DNA of 64,000 nt from an uncultured Methanoregula sp. (GCF_963678795.1 NZ_OY787453.1:62001-126000); one strand, 5' to 3'. Positions 52,231 to 61,570 are shown, numbered from the stretch's first letter. The notes: generated from the letters alone by a model not told the origin. Translations and numbers: made by a program.

Positions 52231-53196
52231 ATGTCGGAACTATCACCTTACCTGGAATCGGCTGCAAAAACAATCGATCGCATGATCGACCGGTATTTCG
52301 TCGACAAAACGGGTGAACTGAACAAGGCATCGGCCCACCTGCTCGCTGCAGGAGGGAAACGACTCCGCCCTGCTGTCGTGATGCTTGCCGCGGATGCAGT
52401 GAAGCCGGGGAGTTCGGATGATCTCCTGCAGGCAGCCCTCGCTCTCGAGGTAACGCACACCTTCACGCTCATCCACGATGATATCATGGATGATGACAGC
52501 CTGCGCCGCGGCGTACCGACCGTTCATACGAAGTGGGATATGCCCACCGGCATCCTTGCCGGCGATGTTCTCTATGCCCGCGCCTTCGAACACATCTGCA
52601 TGGTAAATGCCGCAAATGAAGCGAAAGTCCGTGCGGTGACTATGCTTGCCAGGGCCTGTGCCGACATCTGCGAGGGCCAGCATATGGACATGTCCTTTGA
52701 GCACCGTTCCGATGTTGACCAGCACGAGTACATGGAGATGGTGAGAAAGAAGACCGGGGTCCTGTATGCTGCGGCAGCCGGGATAGGGGCAGTTCTTGCC
52801 GGCGGTACTGCCGTGCAGGTAAAGGCGCTCTACCAGTTCGGTCTCAACACCGGCATTGCGTTCCAGATCCAGGACGATCTTATCGATCTTCTCACCCCTG
52901 CGGAAAAGAGCGGGAAGGACCAGGCCTCCGATCTCCGCGAGGGCAAGCAGACGCTCCTGATGATCAAGGCCCGTGAGAAAGGCCTCGATCTCTCGAAATA
53001 CCGGCGTGACCTGTCGCCAGCCGACATCGACGTTGCCATAAAGGAACTGACCGAAGCGGGAGTTATTGACGAAGTGAAGAAGATCGCTGGCGATCTTGTT
53101 GCTGCCAGCAACAAACACCTCTCACTTCTCGCCCCCTCAAAAGAACGCCAGCTCTTAATGGACATCGGCGAATACTTCGTTACCCGGAGCTATTAG
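52231..53196 (+). CDS. idsA: polyprenyl (geranylgeranyl/farnesyl) diphosphate synthase
   Basis: A 321-residue short-chain prenyl synthase. The first Asp-rich motif is IHDDIMDDD (D83-D87), the second FQIQDDLIDL, and GGKRLRP binds diphosphate. Chain length is set by residues before the first motif, here THTFTLIHDD; with Thr/Phe at those positions a C15/C20 product is likely but not certain. The product supplies archaeal ether lipids. It follows RNase J by 13 bases. Confidence 0.95.
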   Translation: MSELSPYLESAAKTIDRMIDRYFVDKTGELNKASAHLLAAGGKRLRPAVVMLAADAVKPGSSDDLLQAALALEVTHTFTLIHDDIMDDDSLRRGVPTVHTKWDMPTGILAGDVLYARAFEHICMVNAANEAKVRAVTMLARACADICEGQHMDMSFEHRSDVDQHEYMEMVRKKTGVLYAAAAGIGAVLAGGTAVQVKALYQFGLNTGIAFQIQDDLIDLLTPAEKSGKDQASDLREGKQTLLMIKAREKGLDLSKYRRDLSPADIDVAIKELTEAGVIDEVKKIAGDLVAASNKHLSLLAPSKERQLLMDIGEYFVTRSY

Positions 53197-53197
53197 G

Positions 53198-54889
53198 ATG
53201 GCAGGGGAAGACCCAAAGGAGCTCCTCTTTTTATGTGCACTCCAGAATGCTGTCAGGCATGGTGGTGTGCCACAGGCAGGAGCGGTTATCGGTATGGTCA
53301 TGGGTGCCCACCCGGAACTGCGGAGCAGGGCAAAGGAAGTCTCGGCGCTCGCCAAAGAAGCGATCGCTGACGTGGCAGCCCTCTCCCCGGAAGCACGGGT
53401 CACCACGCTCCAGGAACGGGCCCCGGGGATGTTTGCGGCGCTCTCGGAGAAGCACGAGCACAAGAAAGTCCTTCCCGATCTTGAAGGATCACAAAACGGC
53501 GTGGTCATGCGGTTTGCCCCGAATCCCTCGGGACCGCTCCATATCGGCCACGCCCGTGCTGCTGCCCTGAATGATGCGTACGTGAAGCAGTGCGGCGGCC
53601 GGTATATTCTCCGGATAGAAGATACCGACCCGAAACGGGTTGACCCCGAAGCGTACGAGACGGTGAAAGAGGACATCCGGTGGCTCGGGCTTGGGATCAC
53701 CGATATCGTCACCCAGAGCGAGCGCCTCCCGATCTATTACGATCTCTGCCGCCAGCTCATCGAGCGTGACGGGGCGTACGTCTGCACCTGCGATAACGAG
53801 CACTTCAAGGAACTCAAGCAGGCAAAAACTGCCTGCCCCTGCCGCGACCAGCCGGTTGAGAAGAACCTCGAACTCTGGCAGAAGATGCTCGACCACGGGT
53901 TCCACGAGGGTGAAGTCTCGGTCCGGATCAAGACCGACCTTGACAACCCGGACCCGGCCATGCGGGATTTCCCGGCATTCCGGATTCTTGATGCGCCACC
54001 TCACCCGAAAGTGAAGGCCCACGTCTACCCGCTGATGAACTTCTCGGTAGTTGCCGATGACCACCTTCTCGGCGTCACACACGTGATCCGGGGCAAGGAT
54101 CACATCGCCAACACCCGCCGCCAGCGTTATATCTACGACCACATGGGCTGGAAGATCCCGGTCTACCGGCACTACGGGCGGATGGGAATCGAGGGCGTTG
54201 TCCTCTCCACATCCCAGATGCGCCTCGGGATCAACGAGGGAACCTATACCGGCTGGGATGATATCCATCTCGGCACGCTGCGGGCGCTTGCCCGGAGGGG
54301 CATATCCCCCGAGGCGGTAAAGAACGCGATGCTCGCTATTGGTATTGGCGATACTGATATCTCGTTCTCGTGGGACAACCTCTATGCAGAGAACAGGAAG
54401 ATCGTTGACCCGACCGCGAACCGCTACTTCTTTGTACCCGACCCGGTCGAGGTGAAGATCGAGGGCGCCCCGGACCATACCGCCCATGCCCTGCTCCACC
54501 CGGGCGATGCTGCACGGGGCTCCCGCATAATGGAATTTACCGGGCAGGTTCTTCTCCCGAAAGGCGAGCTCGTGCCCGGCACTTCTATGGTCCGGCTCAA
54601 GGATCTCTTTAACGTGAAGATCGCGTGGGATGGTGGGATTCCGTTGTTCTCGTATGGCGGGGAATCGCTCGCGGATGCCCGGGCAGCAAAAGCCCACATC
54701 ATCCAGTGGCTCCCGGCACAGGCAACCGTGCCCTGCACCCTCCTCACGCAGGAAGGGGAGATGAAAGGCGCCTGCGAACCAGCGGTGAAATCAGAACTGG
54801 GGAAGGTTGTCCAGTTCGAGCGGGTCGGTTTTGTGAAGATAGATGCGGTTGACGCATCTGGTGTAAAGGCTTACTTCACGCACAAGTGA
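53198..54889 (+). CDS. gltX: glutamyl-tRNA synthetase, archaeal type
   Basis: A 563-residue class I synthetase of the archaeal GluRS/GlnRS-like branch. HIGH motif FAPNPSGPLHIGHARAAAL, KMSKS equivalent VVLSTSQM, and a beta-barrel anticodon domain at the C-terminus (about 400-563). It charges tRNA-Glu, and in archaea tRNA-Gln is then made via amidation of Glu-tRNA-Gln or by another route. It follows idsA by one base and ends the cluster. Confidence 0.97.
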   Translation: MAGEDPKELLFLCALQNAVRHGGVPQAGAVIGMVMGAHPELRSRAKEVSALAKEAIADVAALSPEARVTTLQERAPGMFAALSEKHEHKKVLPDLEGSQNGVVMRFAPNPSGPLHIGHARAAALNDAYVKQCGGRYILRIEDTDPKRVDPEAYETVKEDIRWLGLGITDIVTQSERLPIYYDLCRQLIERDGAYVCTCDNEHFKELKQAKTACPCRDQPVEKNLELWQKMLDHGFHEGEVSVRIKTDLDNPDPAMRDFPAFRILDAPPHPKVKAHVYPLMNFSVVADDHLLGVTHVIRGKDHIANTRRQRYIYDHMGWKIPVYRHYGRMGIEGVVLSTSQMRLGINEGTYTGWDDIHLGTLRALARRGISPEAVKNAMLAIGIGDTDISFSWDNLYAENRKIVDPTANRYFFVPDPVEVKIEGAPDHTAHALLHPGDAARGSRIMEFTGQVLLPKGELVPGTSMVRLKDLFNVKIAWDGGIPLFSYGGESLADARAAKAHIIQWLPAQATVPCTLLTQEGEMKGACEPAVKSELGKVVQFERVGFVKIDAVDASGVKAYFTHK

Positions 54890-54910
54890 TTTGTTGGCTG
54901 GTTCACGATC

Positions 54911-54916
54911 TTTTTT
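54911..54916 (+). terminator. oligo-T terminator after gltX
   Basis: A T6 tract (gatcttttttcatc) begins 22 bases after the gltX stop and precedes the TATA-like motif at 54981. Confidence 0.4.
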
Positions 54917-54980
54917 CATCAGACCCCGGTTCTGCTTTTTGCTCTGTAGAAACAGACATGAATCCAATCGGTTCATACCC

Positions 54981-54994
54981 GAACTTTAAAAATC
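54981..54994 (+). promoter_or_regulatory. TATA-like element ahead of a hairpin-rich region
   Basis: The sequence gaactttaaaaatc lies about 40 bases before the first of four hairpins, so it could start transcription near 55010. No protein start fits it. Confidence 0.35.
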
Positions 54995-55007
54995 AAAAAA
55001 GAGAGGG

Positions 55008-55160
55008 GACTTTACGAGGGCTCCCCGCCTCAGGACCTCGGTACGGCACGGCGGGGCAATTACCTGTTTCAACATTAGCAGGTAATTGAAGCGCCGCGGG
55101 GGCGTCCCTTCGGGGGCGGCGCAGGTCATCGCAATATTGTGACGGTTAAGTCACGATATA
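55008..55160 (+). ncRNA. candidate structured RNA of four consecutive hairpins
   Basis: Hairpins are: ccccgcc/ggcgggg (55023-55029/55050-55056), caattacctg/caggtaattg (55057-55066/55079-55088), gcgccgc/gcggcgc (55091-55097/55116-55122, inner ccc-ttcg-ggg), and atattgtgac/gtcacgatat (55134-55143/55150-55159, one G-U). The stems are 7, 10, 7 and 10 pairs, and the first three are perfect. A GC-rich structured island in an AT-rich noncoding region, with a TATA-like motif before it, suits an ncRNA gene. I do not recognise the family. Confidence 0.4.
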
Positions 55161-55426
55161 ACGTGAATTTCGGAATTTTAATAGGAAATGATTCGGAAAA
55201 TTCGATACTATCAGGGGCTTCGCCCCACACGCTCGGCGGCCCACTTGGGATGATGCGTATTATCTGTAACGTAACTAGAGGCCATCGCACTGCGCTCAGT
55301 CTCCCAACAAGGGACAACTTGGCGCAAGAGGGGTGTCATCGGGTAATGTGACCAATGTTTTCTACACAACAAATTTTTTTCATCGCGATCCAAATCGTGA
55401 TTGAAAACCGCTCGCAGATCAATAAA

Positions 55427-55755
55427 ACCTTGATTTTTATTTTTCAATCGCACCTTGATTGAAAAATTTTCAGCAGACCTTGATGAAAAAATTTCAACCA
55501 GACTTTGATTGAAAACCGTACCTGTAATCGGATCTTCGTCGTGAACGGCCATGTGCACCAGTGCACAGGTACTTAACTTTTCATCATCAAACCCTGATGA
55601 ACATTTTTTCAGCAGACTTTGATTTTTTATTTTCAATCAAGCTTTGATTTCAAAAAGTTCATCGCGATCATGATCGCGATTGAAAAACGGATCCGGATCA
55701 ACCGAACCTTGATTGTTTTTTTCCCAGCAGACTCTGGTCAAAGAAATGGTTCAGC
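55427..55755. repeat. degenerate 25-base-period repeat array
   Basis: The word accttgatt or close variants starts at 55427, 55452, 55477 and 55502, again at 55591, 55616 and 55641, and at 55706 and 55731: three blocks, each with exact 25-base steps. A full unit reads accttgattg followed by aaaaattttcagcag. Blocks are separated by 64 and 40 bases of other sequence beyond the last full unit. Related sequence lies at 20911-21101. The period rules out a coding repeat. Confidence 0.65.
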
Positions 55756-56087
55756 CGAATCTCCCTTTTTATAACGGTTTTTCCATGCGTTCTGATTGTT
55801 AGTGAGGGTTACCCCCTCTCTCCCCAGAGGGGAAAGTATCCCAACGGGAGCATCCCCCTGACCCCAAACCTTCATTCCTCCACGGATCAACATTTCTTAC
55901 AACCCTAATGAGTGGCTATCCTGTTGTGGGGGATGCATCAGCGGCCGGGGTAGCCTCGGATGTCGTAGCCCCCGGGGGTGTCAGAACCCGGGAGCTGATA
56001 CCTGGAGAATCTTCCGGCTCAGCCGACAGAGGTGCATCTATCTTCCTGCGGTTTTTTACCCTTCCCGCCCAATATGTAGAGACATAC

Positions 56088-57011
56088 ATGCCAGACAATG
56101 AGATTACTATCGGTGCCGAGGAATCCCGGCAAAAGCTGGTCTTTACCGGGCTCGTCATCGATATCCTCATCCTGATCCCCGAGACCGCAGCGGTCATCCT
56201 TTCCGGATCTGCCACCCTCCTGTCGGATGTCATCAAAGGTGCAAATGAGATCCTCGCCACTTCCTTTGCCCTCATGATCATACGGCGGGTGACCGCCGGC
56301 GGGAAGTTCACGTACGATTATGGCATGGGCAAGTTCGAGTCCCTCACCCGGATCATCACCGGCGGGGTGATGCTCATCTCGCTCTGCATCCTCCTGCTCT
56401 TCACCCTTCACCGTATCTTCAACCCGGAGCATTTCGATATAGATGCCGCTATCATCGGTATTCCCCTGATGTTCTTTGCCAGTATCGCGGATTCGTATCA
56501 CTGGCGGAAAAACTACCAGAGGGCGCAAAAAGAGCCCACCCCTATCATGGAGGCCCAGTGGCGTCTCCGCAGGGCCAAGACCTTTTCCGACCTGCTGATC
56601 CTCCTTGCACTGGTGCTGTCGGTCGTCCTCGTCCAGTACAGCTGGTCGATGTACATCGATCCGGCGGTCTCGTTCATCATCATCGGCTTTTTACTGCTTG
56701 CCGGCTATCGTGAGATCTCCGCCTCCCTGCCGGATCTTTTCGATAAAACCCTGGAAGAAGAACTCCAGCTTCTCATACTTCGGGAACTGAGCTCATCGTT
56801 TCACCGGTACCACGAATTCTATGGTGTCCGCTCACGGAGGTCCGGCACCAGGATCTATATCGAGATCTTCCTCGGGTTTGACCCGGACCAGAGGATGGGG
56901 AACGTACAGGATTTCATCGATTTCCTGAAACGCTCCCTCGAGGATCAAATCCCCGGCAGCGTTGTGAGCATAGTCCCCATGCGGGAGAAGGATCCCCGTT
57001 CTGCGGTCTGA
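56088..57011 (+). CDS. cation diffusion facilitator family transporter
   Basis: A 307-residue CDF-like exporter. Membrane segments run from KLVFTGLVIDILILIPETAAVIL to FIIIGFLLLAGYREI, with the metal-site helix SGSATLLSDVIKGANEILATSFAL (the usual HxxxD is replaced by S/D-x3-N-type residues) and a cytoplasmic C-terminal domain ending near VVSIVPMREKD. The metal specificity is unclear because of these changes. Met 56088 is the likely start; the frame is open from ATG 55908 with 60 Gly/Ala/Ser-rich extra residues. Confidence 0.8.
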   Translation: MPDNEITIGAEESRQKLVFTGLVIDILILIPETAAVILSGSATLLSDVIKGANEILATSFALMIIRRVTAGGKFTYDYGMGKFESLTRIITGGVMLISLCILLLFTLHRIFNPEHFDIDAAIIGIPLMFFASIADSYHWRKNYQRAQKEPTPIMEAQWRLRRAKTFSDLLILLALVLSVVLVQYSWSMYIDPAVSFIIIGFLLLAGYREISASLPDLFDKTLEEELQLLILRELSSSFHRYHEFYGVRSRRSGTRIYIEIFLGFDPDQRMGNVQDFIDFLKRSLEDQIPGSVVSIVPMREKDPRSAV

Positions 57012-57123
57012 TAAGAGAGAACCAGGACCTGTTGTTAAGTACGCGGATCGGCTCCTTCCCGGTATATGTCTGGCGGGGGCTCTGCCAATCCTCCGGATGC
57101 GGTATGAACCCTCAAAACGATTG

Positions 57124-57136
57124 AATTATATATATG
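57124..57136 (+). promoter_or_regulatory. TATA box of the padR operon
   Basis: The motif aattatatatatg lies about 25 bases before the palindrome at 57155-57177, which would therefore sit on or next to the transcription start. Confidence 0.6.
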
Positions 57137-57154
57137 GCATTCTCAACATTAGTA

Positions 57155-57177
57155 AGTACCTTGCAATGCAAGATACT
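57155..57177. promoter_or_regulatory. PadR-type operator palindrome
   Basis: A 23-base palindrome with 11-base arms agtaccttgca and tgcaagatact around a central A, with one mismatch. It resembles the ATAC/GTAT-bounded operators of PadR proteins, and it overlaps the predicted start of transcription, so binding should block the promoter. Autoregulation by the following gene product is inferred. Confidence 0.6.
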
Positions 57178-57334
57178 GTGTTAAACACTTAACATGGAAT
57201 GCCCGGCAAAGCAACCCTCAAAAAACCCCGCTGCGATTGCACAAAAATCCCTCAAAAACCTGTATGAGCGACATCAGATCCTCATGCAACCTGCCGTGGC
57301 GGGGCAGGGCAATCCAATGCATAAGGAAGATCCC

Positions 57335-57661
57335 ATGAATATCCAGTTTAAAAAAGGCGTACTTGAGATCTGCGTTCTCTCTGTTCTGGCTCACAAGGAC
57401 TGCTATGGTTACGAACTGGTTGGTGAGATCTCAAAGCGGATCGATATCTCGGAAGGGACGATCTACCCGCTCCTGAAACGACTCAAGGATGAAGGGTATG
57501 TCACAACCTACCTCCAGGAGTCTGATGAGGGCCCCCCCAGGAAATATTACCGGCTTACGGAAAGCGGAAGGAAGGAAGAACATGAACAGAAAGACGAATG
57601 GATGCGGTTTGCAGCATCAGTGAATGCGCTTCTGGATGGGAAACATGACACTGCAAACTGA
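57335..57661 (+). CDS. PadR-family transcriptional regulator
   Basis: A 108-residue winged-helix protein starting [32 protein letters not shown], the normal PadR opening; the wing region is [41 protein letters not shown] 57335 has the ribosome-binding site aaggaaga; starts at 57317 or 57194 add unusual residues. It overlaps the next gene by 17 bases. The set PadR followed by a HAAS-type membrane protein is well known in bacteria. Confidence 0.93.
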   Translation: MNIQFKKGVLEICVLSVLAHKDCYGYELVGEISKRIDISEGTIYPLLKRLKDEGYVTTYLQESDEGPPRKYYRLTESGRKEEHEQKDEWMRFAASVNALLDGKHDTAN

Positions 57662-58241
57662 ACAGGAATACATCCGTATCCTCAAAAGCAGGCTTGAGGG
57701 TGTACTCCCCAGGGATGAACTTGACGATCTCCTCTCGGACTATTCCGAGCATTTCCGGATAGGGAAATCGAGCGGGCGCACGGAGGACGACCTCTGCCGC
57801 TCGCTTGGATCCCCCGACGATGTTGCACGGGAAGTTAAGGCAACCCATTTTGTCAACAAGGCAGAATCCACCCGTTCGTGCGGCAATATATTCCATGCAG
57901 TTATTGCAACGCTCGGACTCGGGCTCTTCAACCTGGTCTTCGTACTTGTGCCCTTCATCGTTATCGTCGCCCTGCTTGTTGTCATCTTCCTTCTGGGTGT
58001 CGCCTTTGCGATATTCGGGCCTGCGGCATTCATCCTCTCGATCCTGCAGATCCTGGGTATTCCCGCCTTTGCCATCTGGCAGTCGCCGGCAGCAGGGACA
58101 TTCTTCTCGATTGGGATCACAACATTCGGGCTCCTGCTCATTGCAGCCGCATTCTATCTGGCACGGTTCTTCTACCACCTCGGGATACGGTATCTCAAGT
58201 GGAACATCCGGATTATCAGGGGAACGGAGGATCTCTCATGA
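57645..58241 (+). CDS. HAAS-domain (DUF1700-like) membrane protein
   Basis: A 198-residue protein. Residues 1-65 ([32 protein letters not shown], then [14 protein letters not shown]) form the HAAS domain, known as a partner module of PadR regulators. Four membrane segments follow (about 80-185). A role as membrane sensor or modulator that acts together with PadR is suggested by family. It overlaps both neighbours, confirming one operon. Confidence 0.85.
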   Translation: MTLQTEQEYIRILKSRLEGVLPRDELDDLLSDYSEHFRIGKSSGRTEDDLCRSLGSPDDVAREVKATHFVNKAESTRSCGNIFHAVIATLGLGLFNLVFVLVPFIVIVALLVVIFLLGVAFAIFGPAAFILSILQILGIPAFAIWQSPAAGTFFSIGITTFGLLLIAAAFYLARFFYHLGIRYLKWNIRIIRGTEDLS

Positions 58242-59083
58242 ACCCGGAAAAAACCGGCACTGCCCACCTGACGCACGGACAGCGGTTCCTTGTCTGGTCG
58301 AAGATAAACCCGGTGAGGCTGGTGATGTGGCTTGTCGCCATCACCATTATCTCCTTTGTCATCGGGTTTGGGATCCTCGCCCTGTCCGGCGAATTTCCCC
58401 CGGCAACAGGCCACGATTTCTCTCCTTTCCGGAATACTGCCCTGATGTCTCCCAATATCACAACGATCCTGCTGGATGGTGCCCGGCAGGGTGAAGTGCA
58501 TTTCAGCCTTGGTGCCGGTAAACTGGCCCTGCAGGGAGGAGCACCGCCCGATGCCCTCATGGAGGTGACGGTCTTCTCGAAGGCCCGGGAGTGGCAGCCA
58601 GATCTTTTTCGGAATATGAATACTTCGAAACTCTGTGTTGCCATAACGGAAAAAGGGCACAAGGCCAGGGAATGGTTTGCCGTAGATTCCCCGAACCATT
58701 GGGAGATCCGGCTCAATGACGATCTTCCCCTTGACCTTGACATTCACGTCGGGGCGGGAGACAGCCGGCTGGATCTTGGTACCCTTAACCTGAGTACCCT
58801 CACCATCAACAACGGTGCCGGTAATACCCGGATCGATCTTGGCGGCTATCATGGCGGCCGGTTCGATGCAGAGATCTCCAATGGAATTGGGGATTTAACA
58901 GTGTTTATACCCAAGTACAGCAATACCCGGATCGATGTAGACACCGGAGTCGGCGATGTCACCGGCTCCGGTCTCATCCGGGACAACGGAATGTTCACTA
59001 CTGTCGGTTACAACCCGGCAATACCGGTGAATACAATCAGAATTAAACAGGGTATCGGCAGCATATCGCTGGAAGCGGTGTGA
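58238..59083 (+). CDS. membrane-anchored toast-rack/DUF4097-like protein
   Basis: A 281-residue protein starting at ATG 58238 (overlapping the previous stop, atga). One membrane segment lies at about 27-50, then a long beta domain outside. HFSLGAGKLALQGGAPPDAL is typical of the toast-rack fold in LiaF-like proteins, and the later repeats (LDIHVGAGDSRLDLGTLNLSTLTINNGAGNTRIDLGG, ISNGIGDLTVFIP, TGVGDVTGSG) form a beta-solenoid like DUF4097. In bacteria such proteins sense cell-envelope stress. It lies between the HAAS protein and the surface protein. Confidence 0.78.
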   Translation: MNPEKTGTAHLTHGQRFLVWSKINPVRLVMWLVAITIISFVIGFGILALSGEFPPATGHDFSPFRNTALMSPNITTILLDGARQGEVHFSLGAGKLALQGGAPPDALMEVTVFSKAREWQPDLFRNMNTSKLCVAITEKGHKAREWFAVDSPNHWEIRLNDDLPLDLDIHVGAGDSRLDLGTLNLSTLTINNGAGNTRIDLGGYHGGRFDAEISNGIGDLTVFIPKYSNTRIDVDTGVGDVTGSGLIRDNGMFTTVGYNPAIPVNTIRIKQGIGSISLEAV

Positions 59084-59104
59084 TCCATGCCCCGGAGAAT
59101 CCCC

Positions 59105-60373
59105 ATGAACTCAAAATCAGTTGCAATTGTCATACTCCTGTTCGCGCTCCTGGTTGTGACAATACCCCCAGTCAACGGAGAGAGTGCCCCGACCGTAACG
59201 ATCACCGATTACAAGATCAGCCCCGCCGTCCTTATGCCGGACAGCCAGGGCACCATCACCATAACCGTAAAAAATACGGCAAACAGCGCCCAGATGAGCG
59301 AGAAGTCCGGGCAGTTATCCGCTGATAACTATGCTACCGTGAAAACAACGGACATCAACGTCAATCTCGACAACGTGAAACTGGAAGGCAACGGGATCAA
59401 GGTGCTCTCCCGCGATTTTGACCGGGTAGGTGCTCTCGGTCCGGGCCAGTCCCAGCAGTTTACGTTCTCTATCCAGGCGCCTTCTGCAAACGGGATCTAC
59501 TATCCTCAGGTCTGGATTGACACTGCCGGCGGGAAGAGCGTGAAATATCCCTTCCCGGTGAACGTTAATACCCCGCTCGGTATCCAGAAAAAAGCAATCA
59601 TCATCCTTGACAGTACCCTGACCGGCAGCCAGAACCCCGGTGACGATATCCCGGTCCAGGTAACGGTCATGAATTCCGGCGAGATGCTGTCGGATGATGT
59701 TATCCTGAAGATCGAGAATATCAGCACCAGCATGGTTGCCCCGAAAAATGCCGATCTCTATCATCTTGGTGCCCTTTCGGCAGGCCAGAACAAGACCCTT
59801 GATCTCGTGTTACTTTCGGACAAGAAGATGACGGCAGGACTTGTCAAGGTCCCGGTTACCATCAGCTATAATGCGATTGACGGAACACAGAAGACCCAGA
59901 CTTCAAGTATCGATATCCTGTTCAAGGGCAAGGCAGAGCTGGGTTTTGTCTCGGTGGACACAAGCCCCCCCCGGCTGACTGAGAACGCACCGTTCGATCT
60001 GACGATACGGATCGAGAATACCGGTACCGGCGATGCCAAGCAGGTCTCGGCAAAGGTGGACATCCCCGCTGAAGGAAAGAAGGAATCTTTCATCGGAAAG
60101 ATCAAACCCGGTAATGACGCGCCCGCTCTCTTCCTTCTCGAAGGAGCCCCGGCAGGAACCCACCCGTACAACCTGACGGTGACCTATACCGACGACATGG
60201 GCGTCCACGTGATGAACCGGCAGATGACCCTCCGGGTACCGCCGACTGACAATTCCGGCAGCCTGATCTTCGGCCTCATCGTCCTTGGTATCCTCGGGTT
60301 CCTGGCCTACCGCTACTGGTACCTCCCGAAGTACAAGGGTGACGGGAAGTTCCCATGGGAAAGAAAGAGCTAA
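59105..60373 (+). CDS. COG1361-type surface protein with C-terminal membrane anchor
   Basis: A 422-residue protein from Met 59105 (MNSKSVAIVILLFALLV), with ATG 59087 as alternative. After the signal peptide come three or four immunoglobulin-like beta domains (PGDDIPVQVTVMNSGE, TENAPFDLTIRIENTGTGDAKQVSAKV) of the CARDB/COG1361 type, then a membrane segment (LIFGLIVLGILGFLAYRYW) and a short cytoplasmic tail. These are common as partners of ABC exporters in methanogens. It overlaps the following permease by 19 bases. Confidence 0.85.
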   Translation: MNSKSVAIVILLFALLVVTIPPVNGESAPTVTITDYKISPAVLMPDSQGTITITVKNTANSAQMSEKSGQLSADNYATVKTTDINVNLDNVKLEGNGIKVLSRDFDRVGALGPGQSQQFTFSIQAPSANGIYYPQVWIDTAGGKSVKYPFPVNVNTPLGIQKKAIIILDSTLTGSQNPGDDIPVQVTVMNSGEMLSDDVILKIENISTSMVAPKNADLYHLGALSAGQNKTLDLVLLSDKKMTAGLVKVPVTISYNAIDGTQKTQTSSIDILFKGKAELGFVSVDTSPPRLTENAPFDLTIRIENTGTGDAKQVSAKVDIPAEGKKESFIGKIKPGNDAPALFLLEGAPAGTHPYNLTVTYTDDMGVHVMNRQMTLRVPPTDNSGSLIFGLIVLGILGFLAYRYWYLPKYKGDGKFPWERKS

Positions 60374-61569
60374 AAGTCGCGTTCCTCCTGGCCCTGCGCT
60401 CCCTCCAGCGGGGGAGCCGGTCCAGCGTGATCCTGACCGTGCTCATCATCGGGATGTGCTTCACCAACATGATCTTCCTTCCGGCCCTCTTCAACGGGAT
60501 CGGGAAGAGCATCAGCCAGCAGGTTATTGACTACGAGATCGGCAACGTGCTCGTCAGCCCCAAGTCCGGGGATCGGTACGTGTATGACGTTGATGCCACG
60601 CTCTCGCTCATCAACGGCATGCCCGGTGTGGAACGGGCCACTCCCCACTTCTCCCGGGGAGCGACTCTCAAGTACCGCCAGCGCGTGCTCGGGGCTACCG
60701 TGCGGTCCATATCGCCCAATGACGAGAAGTCCATTTCCCCCCTGTACACCAAGATGATCGCCGGCAGTTACCTGGGTGACAGCGACGTCGGCGAAGTGAT
60801 CATCGGAAAACCGGTTGCCGGCGACCCCACGATCAAGAGGGAGGACGAGTTCCAGCCCTCGCTCGGGGGCGTGCGCGTGGGGGACTCGATAACAATAGAA
60901 TACGGGAACGGGTACACGAAGGAGTACCGGGTCAAAGGGATCTACTATACCGGCTGGGCAACTTCGGACAGTGCCGTATACGTGACAAGAACCGACATGG
61001 CGCTTGCGGAGGGCAAACCGCTCGATTATGCAGATTCCATCCTGGTCAGGACCAAGCCCGGGTATTCTGAGAAGTTCGTAAAGAATGAACTTATCCAGTA
61101 CGGCGTATCGCAGAAAGTCCAGACAACGCGCGATCTCCTTGACAAGACCATGGGCCGGATCATGCAGAGTTTTGCGATCATGAACATGGTCTCCCTGCTT
61201 GTGAGCATCGTCATCACGACGGTCGTGCTCTTCATCATCATTACAATCAAGACCCTCAGCAGCCGCCGCCAGATCGGGATCCTGAAGGCCATCGGCGTGG
61301 ACAAGGAAGTGATCATGCACAACTACGGGTTCCAGGTGATCATCCTGTCCATCCTGGGCATCATCCTTGGCCTCGCCTTAACGATGATCCTGGCAGCATA
61401 CATGCAGGCCAACCCGATCGTCACACCCGACTGGTCAGCCGCCCTCTACCTGACACCCATGGATCTGGTCACCAACTCCCTGATCCTCTTTGCGGCGTCC
61501 GTTGTCGCAGGGTATGTTCCCGCGTACCAGGTCTCGCGCGAGGATATCCAGAACTCAATGAGGTCCTGA
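60355..61569 (+). CDS. ABC transporter permease, MacB/FtsX type (copy 1)
   Basis: A 404-residue permease with one N-terminal membrane segment (SSVILTVLIIGMCFTNMIFLPAL), an extracytoplasmic domain (about 45-270), and three C-terminal segments (NMVSLLVSIVITTVVLFIIITIK, FQVIILSILGIILGLALTMIL, and the last in LILFAASVVAGYVPAYQ). RQIGILKAIGVDKEVIM is the coupling motif of this family. It is closely related throughout to the permease at 62296, with equal length. It probably moves a lipid, peptide or envelope compound. Confidence 0.92.
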   Translation: MGKKELKVAFLLALRSLQRGSRSSVILTVLIIGMCFTNMIFLPALFNGIGKSISQQVIDYEIGNVLVSPKSGDRYVYDVDATLSLINGMPGVERATPHFSRGATLKYRQRVLGATVRSISPNDEKSISPLYTKMIAGSYLGDSDVGEVIIGKPVAGDPTIKREDEFQPSLGGVRVGDSITIEYGNGYTKEYRVKGIYYTGWATSDSAVYVTRTDMALAEGKPLDYADSILVRTKPGYSEKFVKNELIQYGVSQKVQTTRDLLDKTMGRIMQSFAIMNMVSLLVSIVITTVVLFIIITIKTLSSRRQIGILKAIGVDKEVIMHNYGFQVIILSILGIILGLALTMILAAYMQANPIVTPDWSAALYLTPMDLVTNSLILFAASVVAGYVPAYQVSREDIQNSMRS

Positions 61570-61570
61570 A

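Larger units (their letters stand above)
54890..56087. other. 1.2-kb noncoding region with hairpins and phased repeats
   Basis: No convincing gene lies here, although a weak frame joins the next gene from 55908. In order it has a T6 tract (54911-54916), a TATA-like motif (54981-54994), a run of hairpins (55023-55159), a GGGGC-TTC-GCCCC hairpin (55213-55225), a repeat array of 25-base period (55427-55755) and a further hairpin cccctct/agagggg (55813-55832). Confidence 0.6.

Noticed and set aside
53489..54697. 402-residue frame antisense to gltX
   Set aside because: It mirrors the GluRS gene and shows no motif of its own.
55139..55351. 70-residue frame near the hairpin region
   Set aside because: It overlaps a hairpin and has no start signal or protein-like composition.
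55427..55755. Repeat array as a CRISPR
   Set aside because: Units follow each other without unique spacers, are degenerate, and no cas gene is nearby.
57878..58237. Extended start for the toast-rack-like protein
   Set aside because: The added 120 residues overlap the HAAS gene in another frame, and ATG 58238 couples perfectly with its stop.
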